From positions 1 to 64,000 of the forward strand of contig NZ_JACSYA010000026.1 in assembly GCF_029870285.1 (NCBI RefSeq): a stretch of 64,000 bases of DNA, written 5' to 3'. The first letter of the stretch is position 1. The number at the start of each line of letters is the position of its first letter. Below are positions 8,914 to 18,827 of the stretch, one piece after another. Source of the DNA: Delftia sp. PS-11 (GTDB lineage Bacteria > Pseudomonadota > Gammaproteobacteria > Burkholderiales > Burkholderiaceae_C). Position numbers and translations under genes: made by a program. The notes below the pieces were generated by a model that was not told the DNA's origin, made no database searches, and saw only the letters and a list, made by a program, of their open reading frames with translations.

Positions 8914-10194
8914 TCAGGCGCGCACTTCCCCCTCGCCCAGCACGACGTACTTGAGCGAGGTCAGCCCTTCGATGCCCACAGGGCCGCGCGCATGGAATTT
9001 GTCGGTGCTGATGCCGATTTCTGCGCCCAGCCCGTACTCGAAGCCATCGGCAAAGCGCGTGCTGGCATTGACCATGACGCTGGACGAGTCCACCTCGCGC
9101 AGGAAGCGCTGGGCATGCATATGGTCACGCGTGAGGATGGCGTCGGTGTGGTGGCTCGAATAGCGGTTGATGTGGGCGATGGCCTCGTCCAGGCCATCGA
9201 CGACCTTGACGCTGATGATGGGCGCCAGGTACTCCTCGTACCAGTCCTGCTCGGTCGCTGCGGCCAGCGTGGCGCCGGCAACGGACGACAGGATGGCCAG
9301 GGATTCGGGGCAGCCACGCATCTCCACGCCCTTGGCAGCGTAGACGGCGCCGATCAGCGGCAGGAAGCTGGCCGCCACGCCGCGCGCCACCAGCAGGCTT
9401 TCGCTGGCGTTGCAGGGGCTGTACTTGTGTGTCTTGGCGTTGTCGGCCACCTTGACGGCCATGGCGATGTCGCAGGGATCGTCCACATAGGTGTGGCAGT
9501 TGCCGTCCAGGTGCTTGATCACAGGCACCTTGGCCTCGCGGCTGATGCGCTCGATCAGGCCCTTGCCGCCGCGCGGGATGATGACGTCCACGTACTCGGG
9601 CATGGCGATGAGCTGGCCCACGGCCTCGCGGTCCGTGGTCTGCACCAGTTGCACGCCGTGCTCGGGCAGGCCGGCTTCTGCCAGGGCCCGCGCCACGAGA
9701 GCGGCCAGGGCCTTGTTGGAGTCGATGGCCTCGGAGCCGCCACGCAGAATGCAGGCGTTGCCGCTCTTGATGCTCAGGCTGGCAGCCTCGATGGTCACAT
9801 TGGGACGGCTTTCGTAGATCATGCCGAACACGCCAATGGGCACGCGCATCTGGCCCACGCGGATGCCGCTGGGCTGCTGCTTCATGCCAATGATCTCGCC
9901 GATCACATCGGCCATGGCGGCGAGCTGTTCGCAGCCCTGGGCACAGGTCTCCAGCACCTTGGGGGTCAGGCGCAGCCGGTCCACCATGGGAGCGGACAGG
10001 CCGCTGGCCACGGCGCGCTCCAGGTCGCGGGCGTTGTCAATCTGCAACGGCTGCACGTTCTCGCGCAGCAGGCGGGCCAGCGCCAGCAGGGCTCGGCTCT
10101 TGACGGCGGCAGAGGCCCGGGCCATCTGGGTGGAGGCCACTTTGGCCTGAACGCCCAGGTTATGGGTGTATTCGACGATGTTCAGCGCGTTCAT
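8914..10194 (-). CDS. proA: Gamma-glutamyl phosphate reductase
   Basis: This 426-residue cytosolic enzyme makes glutamate-5-semialdehyde from gamma-glutamyl phosphate with NADPH, the second step of proline synthesis. It shows aldehyde-dehydrogenase-fold features, such as [19 protein letters not shown]. The catalytic cysteine block is [14 protein letters not shown], with the Cys in a slightly unusual SPCNAS context instead of the more common GVCNAME-type one. The start [14 protein letters not shown] matches family N termini. proB is not adjacent. The gene diverges from the small plus-strand gene at 10331. Confidence 0.93.
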   Translation of the reverse strand: MNALNIVEYTHNLGVQAKVASTQMARASAAVKSRALLALARLLRENVQPLQIDNARDLERAVASGLSAPMVDRLRLTPKVLETCAQGCEQLAAMADVIGEIIGMKQQPSGIRVGQMRVPIGVFGMIYESRPNVTIEAASLSIKSGNACILRGGSEAIDSNKALAALVARALAEAGLPEHGVQLVQTTDREAVGQLIAMPEYVDVIIPRGGKGLIERISREAKVPVIKHLDGNCHTYVDDPCDIAMAVKVADNAKTHKYSPCNASESLLVARGVAASFLPLIGAVYAAKGVEMRGCPESLAILSSVAGATLAAATEQDWYEEYLAPIISVKVVDGLDEAIAHINRYSSHHTDAILTRDHMHAQRFLREVDSSSVMVNASTRFADGFEYGLGAEIGISTDKFHARGPVGIEGLTSLKYVVLGEGEVRA

Positions 10195-10330
10195 GCAGTG
10201 ATTCTCGCCGAGATACGGGTCTTTGCGAATCCCGGCCGGCAGCCGGCACAGGGCAAACCCCGCACGCGGCACGCCTGCAAGCCACCGTGGCAGGCCTACA
10301 CTGGGGGCCTGTACGCAGAGGTTTGCAGCC

Positions 10331-10633
10331 ATGTCCACCAGCCACGACACCCTTCTCGCAGCCCAGCAACTGGCGCAACTGCGCGCCGGCTTCACCCAGT
10401 TGGCGCAGCAGCAGCTTGCGCCCGCCGCACTGGGACAGCAGGCCCGGGCAGCATCGGAACTGCTGCAGGCTCTGCCGCCGCGCTACGGCGATGTGCTGCT
10501 GAACCTGCTGGACCGGCTGGAAGCCGGTGCACTGTTCACCGAGGAGAGCTGCTCGTTCAGCCAGAAGGACTTGCTGGACAATCTGCAGATCTGGGCGGAC
10601 AAGGCCCAGGTCCAGCTGGAAAAGCCCCACTGA
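10331..10633 (+). CDS. Small conserved hypothetical protein
   Basis: This reading frame encodes 100 residues starting [20 protein letters not shown] and is rich in Gln, Ala and Leu. The predicted structure is almost wholly helical, with no signal peptide or membrane segment. Its middle part contains [18 protein letters not shown], and a short conserved-looking C terminus follows. I do not recognise a family. It lies between proA (divergent) and holA (convergent), which fits a small monocistronic gene. The composition matches the neighbouring genes and no overlapping frame is better, so I think it is real. Function is unknown. Confidence 0.6.
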   Translation: MSTSHDTLLAAQQLAQLRAGFTQLAQQQLAPAALGQQARAASELLQALPPRYGDVLLNLLDRLEAGALFTEESCSFSQKDLLDNLQIWADKAQVQLEKPH

Positions 10634-10669
10634 ACGGAACGCCGTCCCGGGAGGCGGCAGCGAAGTGTG

Positions 10670-11722
10670 TCAGGAGGTGCGCGCTGCAGTGGCCAGGTCC
10701 ATGGCCAGGCGGCGCAGTGCCTGCCAGCCATCGCGCGGCCAGCCTTCGAACGACAGGCCCTTGACAATGCCGTCCACGGCGTGGGCCGATTGCAGCAGGC
10801 GCGCGGCCTGGGCATCGGTGACGCGGGGCAGCAGGCGCTCGAACAGCTTTTCCTTGGCGCCCCAGATGCGCTGGGCGCGCAGTGCCATGGGCAGGGGCTG
10901 GCCTGCGGCCATGGCATCCCGGACGCGGCAGATGGACCGGATGTCCTCGGCAAGCGTCCAGTGCACCAGCACCTCGGCCGTGCCTTCGGCCTGCAGGCCG
11001 TCGAGCATGCGCGAGACCCGGGCGATCTGGCCGGCCAGCACGGCTTCGGAGAGCTTGAACACGTCGTAGCGCGCCACATTGAGCACAGCCTGCTCGACCT
11101 GGGCCAGGCTCAGTTCGCCCTCGGGGTGCAGCAGGGCCAGCTTCTGGATTTCCTGGTGCGCGGCCAGCAGGTTGCCCTCGACACGGTCGGCAAAGAACTG
11201 CAGCGTGCGCTGTCCTTCTTCGCCGGGCACCACGCGCTGGCCCTGGGCCGCCAGCCGCTGGGCAATCCAGGCGGGCAGATGGGCCCGTTCGATGGGGTCG
11301 ATCTGCAGCGTCATGCCCTGGGCTTCCAGCGCGCTGAACCAGGCGCCGGTGCGGGTGGCCTTGTCCAGGCGCGGCAGCAGGATCAGGGTCAGGGTGCTGT
11401 CGTTGCCGCGCGCGGCCTCGGCAATCTGCTGCAGCGCGGCGCCGCCATCCTTGCCGGGCTTGCCGGAGGGGATGCGGATCTCGATGATCTGCCGGTCGGC
11501 GAACAGCGACAGCGAGCCGCCGGCCGCGAGCACGCCGCTCCAGTCGAAATGGGCGCCGGCCACGGTATAGCTGCTGCGCTCGGTATAGCCGGCAGCGCGC
11601 GCTGCCGCACGGATGGCGTCAGCCGCCTCCTGCTGCTGCAGCGGCTCGTCGCCGTGCAGGGTGTAGAGCGATCGCAGGCCCTTGGCCAGATGGCCGCCGA
11701 GCTGGTTCAGGGCAAGCTGCAT
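10670..11722 (-). CDS. holA: DNA polymerase III delta subunit
   Basis: This 350-residue protein is the clamp-loader wrench subunit that opens the beta clamp during replication. The N-terminal block SLYTLHGDEPLQQQEAADAI is typical of HolA, and FADRVEGNLLAAHQEIQKLAL is the conserved middle signature. Length matches the family. It is the last gene of the leuS-lptE-holA operon, 5 bases after the lptE stop. This order is standard in proteobacteria and supports the assignment. Confidence 0.95.
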   Translation of the reverse strand: MQLALNQLGGHLAKGLRSLYTLHGDEPLQQQEAADAIRAAARAAGYTERSSYTVAGAHFDWSGVLAAGGSLSLFADRQIIEIRIPSGKPGKDGGAALQQIAEAARGNDSTLTLILLPRLDKATRTGAWFSALEAQGMTLQIDPIERAHLPAWIAQRLAAQGQRVVPGEEGQRTLQFFADRVEGNLLAAHQEIQKLALLHPEGELSLAQVEQAVLNVARYDVFKLSEAVLAGQIARVSRMLDGLQAEGTAEVLVHWTLAEDIRSICRVRDAMAAGQPLPMALRAQRIWGAKEKLFERLLPRVTDAQAARLLQSAHAVDGIVKGLSFEGWPRDGWQALRRLAMDLATAARTS

Positions 11723-11727
11723 GGCAC

Positions 11728-12234
11728 TCAGCCCAGGCTCTTGACAGCCGCCAGACGGCGCAGCAGCTGCTGCACGACGTCTCTGCGCATGTCCTTGTAG
11801 AGCATGGCCTCTTCGGCTTCCTTGGACAGCGCGTTGCTTTCGTTGTAGGTCACATCGCGCCGCTGCAGGATCTCGGTCTCGGGGATCGGCTCATCGCCAT
11901 TGGGCGTGCGCAGCTTAAAGCGCACGCGCAGGCGCAGCTGCAGTTCGCGCACCTGGCCCAGGGCGTTCATGCCGACGACGACGCGTTCCTGCTGCTCGCC
12001 GATGAGCTGGAAGATGACATCGGCATCGTCGGGCGATGCCGGATCACGCAGCACGGTGAGCTTGTCGCTGGCGCTGGCCAGATTGCGCTGCAGCTCGCGC
12101 GCCACCTGGGAGCCGCGAGGCGCATGCAGGTAGAGCGAGCGGAACACGAACGTCGGCACGCCCCGCAGACGAAAACCGCAGGCTCCCAGCAGCGGAGCCA
12201 GGGCCAGGGCGGTGAGCAGCGTACGTTTTTGCAT
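11728..12234 (-). CDS. lptE: LPS assembly lipoprotein LptE
   Basis: This 168-residue outer-membrane lipoprotein plugs the LptD barrel and helps insert lipopolysaccharide. A lipoprotein signal is clear: MQKRTLLTALALAPLLGACG, with lipobox LGAC at about residue 19. The family block FRLRGVPTFVFRSLYLHAP follows. I chose the ATG at 12234 because it starts the signal peptide directly; an upstream start would add an unrelated tail. It sits between leuS (91 bases) and holA (5 bases). Its partner LptD is encoded at 47616-50096. Confidence 0.9.
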   Translation of the reverse strand: MQKRTLLTALALAPLLGACGFRLRGVPTFVFRSLYLHAPRGSQVARELQRNLASASDKLTVLRDPASPDDADVIFQLIGEQQERVVVGMNALGQVRELQLRLRVRFKLRTPNGDEPIPETEILQRRDVTYNESNALSKEAEEAMLYKDMRRDVVQQLLRRLAAVKSLG

Positions 12235-12325
12235 ATCAATTCTCCAGGGCGCTGGCGCCGGACACGCCCCACGCAGCGATGGCTCCCGGGAAGCGCCTGG
12301 CACTGCCCGGGAGGTACGTGCTCGT

Positions 12326-15031
12326 TCAGACCACGACGTTGACCAGGCGGCCCGGCACCACGATCACCTTCTTGGGCGCAGCGCCATTGGTGAACTTCAG
12401 GCAGTCTTCGCTGGCCAGGGCAATGCGCTCGATTTCGGCCTTGTCGGCGCTGGAGGACACGAGGATGGCTCCGCGCAGCTTGCCGTTGACCTGCAGCACC
12501 AGCGAGACTTCGTCCTGCACCAGGGCCTTGGGGTCGACCTGGGGCCAGGGCGCGTCCAGCACATCGCCCAGGTGGGCGGCGTAGCCCAGCTCGCTCCACA
12601 GCACATGGGTCAGGTGGGGCGTGGCAGGGTAGAGCACGCGCAGCAGGATGCCGAAGCCTTCGATCAGCGCCACCGGGGCGCTGGCATCGTCAAAGGCCTT
12701 GAAGTCCTCCAGCGCATTGATCATTTTCATGGCACCGGAGACCACGGTGTTGTACTGCATGCGCTGGTAGTCGTATTCCACCTGCTTGAGCACGGTGTGG
12801 ATTTCCAGGCGCAGGGCCTTGGCAGCCTTGCCGAACTCGACGTCATCCAGCGACCTGGCGCCCGCCACGGTCTTGACGGCGTCGCTCATGTCCATCTGCA
12901 GCAGCTTGACGCCGAAGTTGTAGACGCGGCGCAGGAAGCGGTAGCTGCCCTCGACGGCGGCATCGTTCCACTCCAGCGTCAGCTCGGGCGGGGCAGTGAA
13001 CATGGTGTACAGGCGGGCGGTGTCGGCGCCGTACTTCTCGATCAGCTCCTGCGGATCGATGCCGTTGTTCTTGGACTTGGACATGGTGCCCACGCCCTCG
13101 TAGTCGATGTCCGTGCCCACGGGCAGCAGGCCGTCGGCGCTGTCCACCTCGGCCTTGAGCCTGGCGCCCACGATCTTGCCGGTCTCGTCGAACACATGCT
13201 CGACATCCTTGGGCCAGAAGTATTCCTTGGCGCCCTTGGCCGTGCGGCGGCTGTAGATGTGGTTGAGCACCATGCCCTGCGTCAGCAGCCGGGTGAAGGG
13301 CTCATCGACCTTGACCAGGCCCAGGTCGCGCATGACCTTGGTCCAGAAGCGCGCATACAGCAGGTGCAGGATGGCGTGCTCGATGCCGCCGATGTACTGG
13401 TCCATGGGCATCCAGTACTCGGCGCCTTGCGCCACCATCTGCTCGCTGTTCTTGGCGTCGCAGTAGCGCATGAAATACCAGGACGAGTCCACGAAGGTGT
13501 CCATGGTGTCGGTTTCGCGGCGCGCGCTCTTGCCGCAGCAGGGGCAGACCACGCCGGCATGGAAGGCTTCGCTCTTGACCAGGGGGTTGCCCGAGCCGTC
13601 AGGCACCAGGTCCTGGGGCAGGACCACAGGCAGATCCGTGACGGGCACAGGCTGCGGGCCGCAGTCCTCGCAGTGGATGATGGGAATCGGCGTGCCCCAG
13701 TAGCGCTGGCGGCTCACGCCCCAGTCGCGCAGGCGCCAGGTGGTCTTCTTCTCGCCCAGGCCCTTGGCGGCCAGCAGTTCGGCCACCTTGTCCACGGCCG
13801 CCGCATGGCCCAGGCCATCCAGCTCGCCGGAGTTGATGCAGGTGGCGCGCTGCTTGTCGCCATACCAGTCGGCCCAGGCTTCGGTGCTGAAGCTCTCGCC
13901 CTCGGCTGCGATGACCTGGCGGATGGCGATGCCGTACTTCTTCGCGAAGGCGAAGTCGCGCTCGTCGTGGGCGGGCACGCCCATGACGGCGCCGTCGCCA
14001 TAGCTCATGAGCACGTAGTTGCCGACCCAGACTTCGACCTGGGCGCCCGTCAGCGGGTGGGTGACGAACAGGCCCGTGGGCAGACCTTCCTTTTCCTTGA
14101 GCGCGAGCTCGGCCTCGGTGGTGCCGCCCTTCTTGCACTCTTCGATGAAGGCGGCCAGGCGGGGCTGCGATGCAGCGGCATGCAGGGCCAGCGGGTGCTC
14201 GGGCGCCACGGCGCAGAAGGTCACGCCCATGATGGTGTCGGCGCGCGTGGTGAACACGTACAGGCGGCCGTCCTGGATGGGCTGGCCGTCGGCGCTGCGG
14301 ATGTCGTGCGTGAACGCAAAGCGCACGCCGGCGCTCTTGCCGATCCAGTTTTCCTGCATCAGGCGCACTTTTTCCGGCCAGCCGGTCAGCGTGGCCTTGT
14401 CGCTGCCGACCTGCACATGGTCGAGCAGTTCCTGGGCGTAGTCGGTGATCTTCAGGTAGTAGCCGGGGATTTCGCGCTTTTCGACCAGGGCGCCCGTGCG
14501 CCAGCCACGGCCGTCGATGACCTGCTCGTTGGCCAGCACGGTCTGGTCCACCGGGTCCCAGTTGACGACCTGGGTCTTGCGGTAGGCGATGCCCTTTTCC
14601 AGCATCTTCAGGAACAGCCACTGGTTCCACTTGTAGTAGTCGGGGTCGCAGGTGGCGACCTCGCGGCTCCAGTCGATAGCCAGCCCCATCGCCTGCATCT
14701 GCTTTTTCATGTAGGCGATGTTGTCGTAGGTCCACTGCGCGGGCGGCACCTTGTTCTTGAGCGCAGCGTTCTCGGCCGGCAGGCCGAAGGCGTCCCAACC
14801 CATGGGCATGAGGACGTTGTAGCCCTTCATGCGCAGCTGGCGCGTCAGCATGTCGTTGATGGTGTAGTTGCGCACGTGGCCCATGTGCAGCTTGCCGCTG
14901 GGGTAGGGCAGCATGGAGCAGGCGTAGAACTTGGGCTTGGCCTGGTCTTCGGTCACGCGGTAGGCATCGCGGGCGGACCAGTGGTCTTGCGCTGCGCGCT
15001 CAACGTCGATGTGGTTGTATTTCTCTTGCAT
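12326..15031 (-). CDS. leuS: Leucyl-tRNA synthetase
   Basis: This 901-residue class I aminoacyl-tRNA synthetase charges tRNA-Leu. The start [18 protein letters not shown] is typical. The HIGH-type motif appears as [15 protein letters not shown], and the KMSKS loop appears as [13 protein letters not shown] large editing insertion lies between them, followed by an anticodon-binding domain. Upstream coding potential beyond 15031 is not conserved-looking and overlaps the divergent channel gene, so it was rejected. It is the first gene of leuS-lptE-holA. I saw no T-box or attenuator in its leader. Confidence 0.97.
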   Translation of the reverse strand: MQEKYNHIDVERAAQDHWSARDAYRVTEDQAKPKFYACSMLPYPSGKLHMGHVRNYTINDMLTRQLRMKGYNVLMPMGWDAFGLPAENAALKNKVPPAQWTYDNIAYMKKQMQAMGLAIDWSREVATCDPDYYKWNQWLFLKMLEKGIAYRKTQVVNWDPVDQTVLANEQVIDGRGWRTGALVEKREIPGYYLKITDYAQELLDHVQVGSDKATLTGWPEKVRLMQENWIGKSAGVRFAFTHDIRSADGQPIQDGRLYVFTTRADTIMGVTFCAVAPEHPLALHAAASQPRLAAFIEECKKGGTTEAELALKEKEGLPTGLFVTHPLTGAQVEVWVGNYVLMSYGDGAVMGVPAHDERDFAFAKKYGIAIRQVIAAEGESFSTEAWADWYGDKQRATCINSGELDGLGHAAAVDKVAELLAAKGLGEKKTTWRLRDWGVSRQRYWGTPIPIIHCEDCGPQPVPVTDLPVVLPQDLVPDGSGNPLVKSEAFHAGVVCPCCGKSARRETDTMDTFVDSSWYFMRYCDAKNSEQMVAQGAEYWMPMDQYIGGIEHAILHLLYARFWTKVMRDLGLVKVDEPFTRLLTQGMVLNHIYSRRTAKGAKEYFWPKDVEHVFDETGKIVGARLKAEVDSADGLLPVGTDIDYEGVGTMSKSKNNGIDPQELIEKYGADTARLYTMFTAPPELTLEWNDAAVEGSYRFLRRVYNFGVKLLQMDMSDAVKTVAGARSLDDVEFGKAAKALRLEIHTVLKQVEYDYQRMQYNTVVSGAMKMINALEDFKAFDDASAPVALIEGFGILLRVLYPATPHLTHVLWSELGYAAHLGDVLDAPWPQVDPKALVQDEVSLVLQVNGKLRGAILVSSSADKAEIERIALASEDCLKFTNGAAPKKVIVVPGRLVNVVV

Positions 15032-15373
15032 GGTGCTGCGGCCCCAGGGGCTGGACAAAGTGGCCGGACAGGATGGATTGCCGGGATCAACCGGCGATTT
15101 TAGGCCCCCGGCTCCGCCCCGCCCAGGGCCGGCCACAAGCCCGCAGGCGGCACTGCGCCATCGGCGTGCGGCTTGTCCTGCCGCCGTGCCGGGAAAAGCC
15201 GCGCTGCGTATGCTTGTCTTCATCTGCGGCAGGCTGCCGCAGGGGGTTCCTCCATCGCCAGCCCGGACTTGCGCAGGAACCGGTACGCACCTCCCGGGCA
15301 TGCCGCCGCCGCGCGGCAGGACGGATGCTGGCCGACGCACGGCCATGCCGTCCGATGCCTGTGGAGTTGCCTT
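15032..15373. other. Intergenic region between leuS and the channel gene
   Basis: This 342-base divergent spacer is as GC-rich as the coding DNA, and I see no convincing gene in it. It contains one perfect 9-bp inverted repeat with a single-base loop (15224-15242, CTGCGGCAG-G-CTGCCGCAG). A plus-strand reading frame runs in from 15173, but its predicted residues are Arg/Ala/Cys-rich and unlike a channel N terminus. Promoters for both flanking genes must lie here, but I could not identify them with confidence. Confidence 0.5.
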
Positions 15374-16576
15374 TTGCCGAACTGGTCTTTGATTTCCGAA
15401 TGGGACCCTGCCTTGCAGGCCCTGGCAGCGCTGAGCGCGCTGGTGCTGCTGGCCTGCTGCGCGGGCTGGGCTACCCAATGGCTGCTGCTGCGCATACTGC
15501 CCCGCATGCGCGGCATGCTGGACAGGCAGTGGGCCCTGGTGCTGCTGCACGACAGCGTGCTGCGGCGTCTGGCCAGGGCCGTGCCTTCCCTGGCCGTGCA
15601 GTCCGGCGTGCAGGCCATCCCGCATCTGCAGCCGCAGTGGGCGGCGCTGGTGCTGAACCTGGCCGTTGCCTGCACCATCTACCACGCGGCCCGTGTGCTC
15701 AGTGCGCTGTTGAACGCCATGAATGAGGCGCACGACCAGCAGGAGCAACGCAAGGCCACGCAGACCCACTCGATCAAGAGCTATGTGCAGCTGGGCAAGC
15801 TGCTGGTGTTCATGGTTGCCGCCGTGCTCATCGCCGCCACGCTGGCCAACCGCTCTCCGCTGCTGCTGCTGTCGGGCCTGGGCGCGGCCTCGGCCGTGCT
15901 GATGCTGGTCTTCAAGGACACCATCATGTCTTTCGTGGCCGGTGTGCAGCTGGGCTCCAACGACATGCTGCGCGTGGGCGACTGGATAGAGATGCCCCAG
16001 GTCGGCGCCGATGGCTTCGTGATCGACATTGCGCTGCACACCGTGAAGGTGCAGAACTGGGACAAGACCATCACCACCATTCCTACCTGGCGGCTGATGA
16101 GCGACAGCTACAAGAACTGGCGCGGCATGTTCGAGTCGGGCGGGCGGCGCATCCGCCGTTCGCTGCACATCGATGCCCACACCATCCGCATGCTGACACC
16201 CGCGCAGTGCCAGCAGCTGTCATCCATGGAGCTTCTCCAGGATTTCTGGAGCAGCGCCGGGGCTATGGCGCAGCCGCCCAGCAATCTGGCGGCGTTCAAG
16301 GCCTACGCGCACGCCTACCTGCTGCAGCACCCGCAGATCCACAAGACCCCCAGCATGTTCCTGCTGGTGCGCACCCTGGAGCCCTCGCCCATGGGCGTGC
16401 CGCTGGAGCTGTTTTGCTACACCAGCACCACGGCCTGGGTGGAGTACGAGGCCATACAGGGCGCGATCTTCGACCATCTGATCGGCATGATGCCGTGTTT
16501 CGGCCTGAGCCTGTACCAGCGTTCGTCCGACCATGGCCAGCACCTGCGGCTGGCCGGCGCCGGACATTGGAGCTGA
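15374..16576 (+). CDS. Mechanosensitive ion channel, MscS superfamily
   Basis: This 400-residue inner-membrane protein looks like the YbdG/MscM-type small-conductance channels that release solutes on osmotic downshift. Membrane segments occur around residues 15-40, 90-110, 135-155 and 160-185. The pore-lining helix includes [20 protein letters not shown], and the beta-domain contains [17 protein letters not shown] and [19 protein letters not shown] chose a TTG start at 15374 because GGAG lies 7 bases upstream and the residues before it look non-coding. No ATG in this region begins a channel-like N terminus. It converges on dapB. Confidence 0.85.
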   Translation: MPNWSLISEWDPALQALAALSALVLLACCAGWATQWLLLRILPRMRGMLDRQWALVLLHDSVLRRLARAVPSLAVQSGVQAIPHLQPQWAALVLNLAVACTIYHAARVLSALLNAMNEAHDQQEQRKATQTHSIKSYVQLGKLLVFMVAAVLIAATLANRSPLLLLSGLGAASAVLMLVFKDTIMSFVAGVQLGSNDMLRVGDWIEMPQVGADGFVIDIALHTVKVQNWDKTITTIPTWRLMSDSYKNWRGMFESGGRRIRRSLHIDAHTIRMLTPAQCQQLSSMELLQDFWSSAGAMAQPPSNLAAFKAYAHAYLLQHPQIHKTPSMFLLVRTLEPSPMGVPLELFCYTSTTAWVEYEAIQGAIFDHLIGMMPCFGLSLYQRSSDHGQHLRLAGAGHWS

Positions 16577-16607
16577 GCCGTCCGGCGCACGGGGCGTGCG
16601 GACCTGC

Positions 16608-17438
16608 TCAGCGCAGGTTCAGGACGTCGTACATGTCGAACTGGCCGCTGGCCTTGCCGGCCAGGAAGCGCACGGCGCGCAGGCTGCCCTGGGCGTAGCC
16701 GGCGCGGCTGCTGGACTTGTGGGAGATTTCGATGCGCTCGCCCGTGCCAGCGAAGATGACGGTGTGGTCGCCGATGATGTCGCCGCCGCGCACGGTGGCA
16801 AAGCCGATGGTGTTGTCGGCGCGCTCGCCGGTGTGGCCGAAGCGCTCGTAGACAGCGCGGTCGGCCAGTTTCGTGCCCTGGGCTTCGGCAATGACCTCGC
16901 CCATCTTCAGGGCCGTGCCCGAGGGGGCATCGACCTTGTGGCGGTGGTGGGCCTCGACGATCTCGATGTCGTAGCCGCTGGACAGCGCCTTGGCGGCCAT
17001 CTCCAGCAGCTTGAAGGTCACGTTCACGCCCACGCTCATGTTGGGCGAGAACATGACGGCCGTGCGCTGGGCGTATTCGGCGATGCGCGCCTTTTGCTCG
17101 TCGCTGAAGCCCGTGGTGCCGATGACCAGCTTGACGCCCAGGTCGGCGCAGATGGCCAGATGGTCCATCGTGCCTTCAGGGCGCGTGAAGTCGATGAGGC
17201 AGTCGGCCTTGGCCAGTGCGGCGCGCACATCGCTTTCGATGACGATGCCGCTGGCATGCCCCAGGAAGGCCGAGGGATCGGTGCCCAGGAACGGGCTGTC
17301 GGGGCGGTCCAGCGCGACGGCCAGCGCCAGGTCCTTGCTTTGCAGGATGGCCTCGATCAGCATGCGGCCCATGCGGCCGGAGGCGCCGGCCACGGCCACG
17401 CGAAGGGGAGAGGAGGAAGCAGGGGAAGCAGCAGTCAT
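16608..17438 (-). CDS. dapB: 4-hydroxy-tetrahydrodipicolinate reductase
   Basis: This 276-residue enzyme reduces the dihydrodipicolinate precursor with NAD(P)H in the lysine/meso-diaminopimelate pathway. The nucleotide-binding motif [14 protein letters not shown] is at about residues 13-26, and the catalytic/substrate block [18 protein letters not shown] is in the C-terminal half. The chosen start [16 protein letters not shown] follows GGAATG; an in-frame start 14 codons upstream is less like the family. It lies 124 bases downstream of bamE on the same strand, the usual arrangement in Burkholderiales. Confidence 0.95.
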   Translation of the reverse strand: MTAASPASSSPLRVAVAGASGRMGRMLIEAILQSKDLALAVALDRPDSPFLGTDPSAFLGHASGIVIESDVRAALAKADCLIDFTRPEGTMDHLAICADLGVKLVIGTTGFSDEQKARIAEYAQRTAVMFSPNMSVGVNVTFKLLEMAAKALSSGYDIEIVEAHHRHKVDAPSGTALKMGEVIAEAQGTKLADRAVYERFGHTGERADNTIGFATVRGGDIIGDHTVIFAGTGERIEISHKSSSRAGYAQGSLRAVRFLAGKASGQFDMYDVLNLR

Positions 17439-17562
17439 GTCGGGAATGGAAGAGGCAAACAGTGCGCGGCATGCCGGCACGCCTGGATGTCACATCCAGG
17501 GCACCGCTGCGGCCTGAGCACGGAAAGGCGCCGGCACGCATCACGGCATGCCAGCGGCGATG

Positions 17563-18111
17563 TCATCGGGCGCCGGGCTCCAGCGGCGGATAGCTGGCAG
17601 CCGCCGGCGCAGACGCCTCGGCGGCAGACGCCTCGGCAGGCTTGGCAGCCGGGTACTTGGCCAGCTGGGCCTCGGTGGCCTCCAGAGGCGGCACCGCACC
17701 CAGCTTCTTTCGGGTGCCCAGGCTGGCGACGAACTCCGCCTCGGTCGGCATTTCATCGCCCTGCGAGCGCGCGAAGAGGTCGCCGTCGAAGAACACGGTC
17801 AGCTTGCGCACCTGGGAATCGACGCCTGCGCGCCGGATCGTGAACACATACTCCCAGCGGTCGGCGTGGAACACGCTGGTCACCAGCGGCGTGCCGAGGA
17901 TGTCGCGCACCTGCTGGCGGCTCATGCCGGGCTGCAGGGCCTCGACCTGCTCGCGCGAGACAAAGTTGCCTTGCACCACTTCCACCTTGTAGGGTGTGAC
18001 GACATTGGCCACGCGGTGCGCGGCGCCATCGAGGCTGCTGCAGCCGGCCAGCGCCGCGCCGACCAACAGAGTCAGTGCCACACCAGTGCGGCAACGGGCT
18101 TGAACATGCAT
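17563..18111 (-). CDS. bamE: Outer-membrane protein assembly factor BamE
   Basis: This 182-residue lipoprotein belongs to the BAM complex, which inserts beta-barrel proteins into the outer membrane. The signal ends in LVGAALAGCSS, giving lipobox LAGC. The SmpA/OmlA block VEALQPGMSRQQVRDILGTP and WEYVFTIRR follow. The C-terminal 40 residues are Ala/Glu/Pro-rich and likely disordered. Two starts are possible, ATG 18111 or ATG 18123; I chose the shorter. It diverges from fur across a short region carrying a Fur-box-like palindrome, so iron-dependent control of both genes is plausible. Confidence 0.9.
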   Translation of the reverse strand: MHVQARCRTGVALTLLVGAALAGCSSLDGAAHRVANVVTPYKVEVVQGNFVSREQVEALQPGMSRQQVRDILGTPLVTSVFHADRWEYVFTIRRAGVDSQVRKLTVFFDGDLFARSQGDEMPTEAEFVASLGTRKKLGAVPPLEATEAQLAKYPAAKPAEASAAEASAPAAASYPPLEPGAR

Positions 18112-18129
18112 TGGTATTAGCATAGGGAT

Positions 18130-18143
18130 ATGATCGGGATCAT
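18130..18143. promoter_or_regulatory. Candidate Fur operator between bamE and fur
   Basis: ATGATCGGGATCAT is a perfect 6-2-6 palindrome within GATATGATCGGGATCATTGT. The TGAT...ATCA core matches the inner part of the Fur consensus. It lies 7 bases upstream of the longer bamE start and about 120 bases upstream of fur, where fur autoregulation sites are usually found. The centre departs from the AT-rich consensus, so this is a candidate only. Confidence 0.4.
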
Positions 18144-18266
18144 TGTAGCGGCTGGTCCCGGCGGCATCCGATCACTCAGACGCCCCTGGTACCAGGGCCA
18201 TTCGTTCGCCGTCCCGGGACTGCCATCGCGCCAGGCCAGCGGGCAGTCTCTGCCTCAGACCCAGAC

Positions 18267-18692
18267 ATGAAGAACATCGACGAACTCAAGAGTACCGGCC
18301 TGAAGGCCACGCTTCCCCGGCTGAAGATCCTGGAGATTTTCCAGAAGGGCGCGCAACGCCACATGACGGCCGAGGACGTGTTCCGAGTGCTGCTGGACGA
18401 GCGCTCGGACATCGGCCTGGCCACCGTCTACCGCGTGCTTACCCAGTTCGAGCAGGCCGGTATCCTGATCCGCAGCAACTTCGAAAGCGGCAAGGCCGTC
18501 TACGAGCTCAACGAGGGCCAGCACCATGACCACTTCGTGTGCACGAGCTGCGGCAAGGTCGAGGAGTTCTACGACCCCGAGATCGAGAAGCGCCAGAACC
18601 TGATCGCCAAGGCCAAGGGCTGGGTCATCCAGGACCATTCCATGGCCCTGTACGGCCAATGCGCGGATTGCGCCGGCCGGGCCCACAAATAA
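18267..18692 (+). CDS. fur: Ferric uptake regulator Fur
   Basis: This 141-residue dimeric metal-responsive repressor binds Fe2+ and shuts down iron-acquisition genes. The N-terminal winged helix includes [12 protein letters not shown] and [16 protein letters not shown]. Metal ligands appear as [19 protein letters not shown] and CADC near the C terminus. The length fits the family. It diverges from bamE-dapB, the order conserved in betaproteobacteria. A strong intrinsic terminator follows at 18719-18747. Confidence 0.97.
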   Translation: MKNIDELKSTGLKATLPRLKILEIFQKGAQRHMTAEDVFRVLLDERSDIGLATVYRVLTQFEQAGILIRSNFESGKAVYELNEGQHHDHFVCTSCGKVEEFYDPEIEKRQNLIAKAKGWVIQDHSMALYGQCADCAGRAHK

Positions 18693-18718
18693 GGCGGCGG
18701 CAACGGCATCCGATGCAG

Positions 18719-18747
18719 GCGGAGTGTTTCACACTCCGCTTTTTTTT
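18719..18747 (+). terminator. Intrinsic terminator of fur
   Basis: A 9-bp perfect stem (GCGGAGTGT / ACACTCCGC) with a 3-base loop is followed by eight T residues (18740-18747). It lies 27 bases after the fur stop codon. Confidence 0.93.
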
Positions 18748-18827
18748 GCGTTTTGCTACCAAAGCTTTACACGGATGCACGATGCAGCAGTCCATGCTGG
18801 CGTCCGATCCCACATCACCAACAGACC

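Noticed and set aside
12212..15103. A 963-codon plus-strand frame antisense to leuS.
   Set aside because: It mirrors leuS codons and has long His/Gln/Ala/Gly-rich stretches with no domain. It is a GC-bias artefact.
15032..15373. T-box or other leader in front of leuS.
   Set aside because: No specifier-loop or T-box sequence is present, and T-boxes are rare in Proteobacteria.
15032..16180. Extension of leuS to position 16180, giving 1284 residues.
   Set aside because: The extra residues are His/Gln-rich and antisense to the channel gene. [11 protein letters not shown] at 15031 is a standard leuS start.
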